DNA of 6,789 nucleotides from assembly GCA_937902945.1 (NCBI GenBank), contig CALEMD010000255.1, positions 1 through 6,789 on the forward strand, read 5' to 3'. Position 1 is the stretch's first letter. The number at the start of each line of letters is the position of its first letter. The notes below the pieces were generated by a model that was not told the DNA's origin, ran no database searches, and worked only from the letters and a program-made list of their open reading frames with translations. Below, in pieces: positions 4,695 through 6,789 of this stretch. The translations under genes were made by a program, and so were the position numbers. This DNA comes from an uncultured Erysipelotrichaceae bacterium (lineage in GTDB: Bacteria > Bacillota_I > Bacilli_A > Erysipelotrichales > Erysipelotrichaceae).

Positions 4695-5315
4695 CTATTT
4701 TATATGAATTCCCATCAGTTCTGCGATAGCTAGGCCCTGAGCTGCATTGAAGCTGGCGCCTTTCAGATGCTCTGTATCAACTGTAAAACCATCAATGACT
4801 GAGTCGCTGAAATCCAGATCCTGCAGAGAGGTTTGGAAAAAATCTGCATTGCTGAAATCACAGGCATGAATCTCCATCTCTTTTACCTTGCAGGCAGAGA
4901 AAGCACCATTCATGAAAAGATTGTCCTTCAGTAAGATATTCTTAAATGATGATGCATTGAAATTGACGTAATCTGCCTTGCATCCAAGCAGCTGCACATC
5001 CTGCAGCGTACTGCAGCTGAAGTCTGCGCCTGTCATCCGGCATTTTCTGAAGATAACACGGCGGCATACACTCTCTCTGAAATCTGCATTGCTGAAATCG
5101 CAGTTTTCAAATACAGCATCCATAAACAGACAGCCGCGCATGCTGCTGGCAAACACGATTGATTCAAAAGAACAGCCGCTGAATTCATGCTGGTCAAGTG
5201 AGTGCCGGCAGGTCTGTTCTGCATATAGGCATTGGCAGGAATCATACGGTTCTTTTTTATTCGGCAGAACGGATGCAATCCGTTCCTTTCGCAGATCTGG
5301 ATTTTTTACTGTCAT
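4695..5315 (-). CDS. Pentapeptide-repeat protein (Qnr/MfpA-like fold)
   Basis: This is a protein of 206 residues. After a charged N-terminal part (1-39) the large or hydrophobic centre residue recurs every five residues: L40, F45, F50, F55, then after one four-residue step M59, F64, F69, F74, F79 and on without a break to F189, with only Cys or Ala at 84 and 114. That is about 31 units, or 7-8 coils of a right-handed square beta-helix, with no loop insertions. CDFSNADF occurs twice (72-79 and 152-159), two times 40 residues apart. The tail QGLAIAELMGIHIK is a typical helical cap of stand-alone pentapeptide proteins. Relatives mimic DNA and protect gyrase, but many have no known role, so function is open. 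The ATG overlaps the peptidase TGA by 4 nt (ATGA) and there is no Shine-Dalgarno site, which implies translational coupling. A long tail and a terminator follow. Confidence 0.9.
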   Translation of the reverse strand: MTVKNPDLRKERIASVLPNKKEPYDSCQCLYAEQTCRHSLDQHEFSGCSFESIVFASSMRGCLFMDAVFENCDFSNADFRESVCRRVIFRKCRMTGADFSCSTLQDVQLLGCKADYVNFNASSFKNILLKDNLFMNGAFSACKVKEMEIHACDFSNADFFQTSLQDLDFSDSVIDGFTVDTEHLKGASFNAAQGLAIAELMGIHIK

Positions 5316-6789
5316 GCATTCAGTATATCAGAATGCAAAACCACTGCCGCAGAAACCTTGCCGCCTTTGTCACTGGCGGCACATATTTCGACAGAATCAC
5401 CATCATCTGCATGAATTACCCAGGACACATCTTTGCAGCAGGGCTCACCTGGATGAGTTGCTATATTCCCATAGTAATACACACCTGTATTGCATTGGCT
5501 GTAGCCGGAAAGATCGCCGATATCCTGCTGCTTCGTTCCAGATATTATATTTGCTTGCGCAGTATCAATCGATACATTTACCGGTTTGCTGTTTTTGATG
5601 GTTCTTGCCTGTTCGCAAAGCCATGTAGGAAGAAATCCTACATTGCCAACAGAAGCCGTTATCTTCCAGATGCCCTCTGCTTCTTTTACTGTCTTCACTT
5701 TAAGAATCTTCAGATTCGGCAGAGCCCCAGCATAGCGGACCATGAATGCAGTAGTCTTTTCAACTTCCTGCTGCAGATAGGATGTCGGCGGATTCTGCAC
5801 CGTGAACTTAGAATTGAAACCGCCAATTTCTACATCACCAAACACAGGATGATTGAATGGTTTCCAGTCTAGAAAGTCCTGAGGTGCATTCTTCTTCACC
5901 CAGTTCATACATGCATTGAAACGGACAATCTGTTCTTTGAGGGTTTCTGAATGCACATTGTTCCAGTCAACCGGAACACCGGCTCTATTATCTAAATCCC
6001 AAAGTTCCAATGTATTTGCAGGTATGCCCTGTCCCTCATAGCACCAATCATCAAAGGCTCCGGAATCATAATTGACCTGATCTTCTATGAATGTATCAAA
6101 AATAGAGATCGGATCATACCCCATTGTTTCCTTTGCCATCTGACCGATGGTTTTGAAGTTCTGTATATCCGTTTTCGCAGCAGTTGATGATTTTCTTGTT
6201 CCTGGCGGATACAGAATCATTCCTCCGCTAGTGTGGTTCGTTGCAACCGCCGCAATATTTGCATGGTTCAGTACAAAATCCACAACTGCTTTATTTTCTG
6301 CATTGCTTAATGGATATGGTCCGGCGCCTCCCTGACGTGGATCTGGGCACCAGCCAAATGGATAGTTGCGGTTGAAATCCAATCCCCAGAGAGCCTTTCC
6401 CTCTTCAGCATGCAGTGCATCGCAATTCTGTGCTGTTCCTTCAGAAAATATATTGTAATAAGTCCCTTCTGTATCATCCGGTTCTCTAGGCAATACAGAT
6501 CCTGGATTCTCAGGATCTGTCTTCCATGCACCGAATGGACTCTTGATGCGCATCATGCGGATCACACCATCCTGATCGATATCCTGGGCTGCTATTCCAC
6601 CCTCTTTCGGCTTGTAGGGTCTATTGACAGAGCGCAGTTCATAGGGAGTTGAAAGATATGTCTCAGCCCCATCCGGTGAGATGCGGGGAATAATATAGAA
6701 TGTCTGCTTGTCAAGCAGCTGTGTTGCTTTGGAATCTGTTCCATAATTGCTTAACAGAAAGTCCATGGTATGCATAGCTGCCATGCTGC
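5312..6789 (-). CDS. Zinc carboxypeptidase, peptidase family M14, N-terminus outside the window
   Basis: The frame is open to the right edge, so the 5' end, including the expected HxxE zinc motif and any signal peptide, is missing. Numbering from ATG 6784: PRISPDG (33-38), DIDQDG (68-73, a calcium-loop-like D-x-D-x-DG), LDFNRNYPFGW (N138, R139, carboxylate and substrate binding as Asn144/Arg145 of carboxypeptidase A), NHTSGG (H184, third zinc ligand), DDWCYEGQG (Y249, like Tyr248) and NTLELWD (E260, catalytic base, like Glu270). The enzyme therefore looks active. A C-terminal extension begins near 311 with HPVFGDVEIGGF and includes VGNVGFLPT (379-387) and a beta-rich end; this layout is known for large bacterial M14 enzymes. 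It removes C-terminal residues from peptides; whether it acts inside or outside the cell cannot be told. The internal ATG at 6784 is not the real start: it sits where the helix after HxxE is expected. The pentapeptide gene overlaps its stop. Confidence 0.92.
   Translation of the reverse strand, partial: SMAAMHTMDFLLSNYGTDSKATQLLDKQTFYIIPRISPDGAETYLSTPYELRSVNRPYKPKEGGIAAQDIDQDGVIRMMRIKSPFGAWKTDPENPGSVLPREPDDTEGTYYNIFSEGTAQNCDALHAEEGKALWGLDFNRNYPFGWCPDPRQGGAGPYPLSNAENKAVVDFVLNHANIAAVATNHTSGGMILYPPGTRKSSTAAKTDIQNFKTIGQMAKETMGYDPISIFDTFIEDQVNYDSGAFDDWCYEGQGIPANTLELWDLDNRAGVPVDWNNVHSETLKEQIVRFNACMNWVKKNAPQDFLDWKPFNHPVFGDVEIGGFNSKFTVQNPPTSYLQQEVEKTTAFMVRYAGALPNLKILKVKTVKEAEGIWKITASVGNVGFLPTWLCEQARTIKNSKPVNVSIDTAQANIISGTKQQDIGDLSGYSQCNTGVYYYGNIATHPGEPCCKDVSWVIHADDGDSVEICAASDKGGKVSAAVVLHSDILNA
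5315..5337 (-). promoter_or_regulatory. Stem-loop at the peptidase/pentapeptide start-stop overlap
   Basis: TGCATTC (5315-5321) and GAATGCA (5331-5337) are perfect 7-bp arms with a 9-nt loop. In the mRNA the stem ends on the A of the pentapeptide ATG. No purine-rich binding site lies upstream of that ATG, so a ribosome finishing the peptidase would open the stem and restart at ATGA. Confidence 0.4.

Noticed and set aside
4978..5872. Two long overlapping + strand open frames (4978-5598 and 5198-5872)
   Set aside because: They lie antisense to the well-supported pentapeptide and M14 genes, have no recognisable domain, and the first is rich in Cys/His/Ser as shadow frames often are.

Overview
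The window looks like ordinary chromosome from an anaerobic, low-to-moderate-GC Gram-positive bacterium (Bacillota). A gut- or mouth-type Erysipelotrichia or related Clostridia is my best guess. The basis is a rubredoxin, purine-rich Shine-Dalgarno sites, tight gene packing, hairpin/U-tract terminators, a membrane-anchored NusG-II domain protein and an atypical ATP-grasp ligase of the kind I associate with anaerobic Bacillota. The species cannot be fixed by eye. I see no mobile element, CRISPR array, tRNA or rRNA.

Left part (1-1080, + strand): the 3' end of a D-alanine--D-alanine ligase-type ATP-grasp gene is followed after 36 nt by a complete deoD-type purine nucleoside phosphorylase, probably on the same transcript. 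A perfect 13-bp hairpin closes this unit and faces the end of the next gene.

Middle part (1081-3310): a class-3-like aldehyde dehydrogenase (- strand) diverges from a very small rubredoxin (+ strand), which has its own strong promoter. The rubredoxin converges on a membrane-anchored NusG-II domain protein (- strand) across a bidirectional GCGA-tetraloop terminator. The rubredoxin has an unusual first metal knuckle (C-x-C instead of C-x-x-C). The dehydrogenase has lost the usual cofactor-binding glutamate after its conserved lysine.

Right part (3300-6789, all - strand): in transcription order there is a 5'-truncated M14 zinc carboxypeptidase, then a pentapeptide-repeat protein whose start codon overlaps the peptidase stop (ATGA), then a terminator. 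Next comes a second operon with an MntP-like membrane protein followed by a TetR-family regulator, ended by another strong hairpin. The regulator probably controls its own operon, although its ligand is unknown. The roughly 120 nt between the pentapeptide gene and its terminator is the least explained stretch.

Nothing here amounts to a clearly new multi-gene system. The best leads are the CxC rubredoxin, the loop-free cysteine-laddered pentapeptide protein coupled to a peptidase without a ribosome binding site, and the aldehyde dehydrogenase cofactor-site change.
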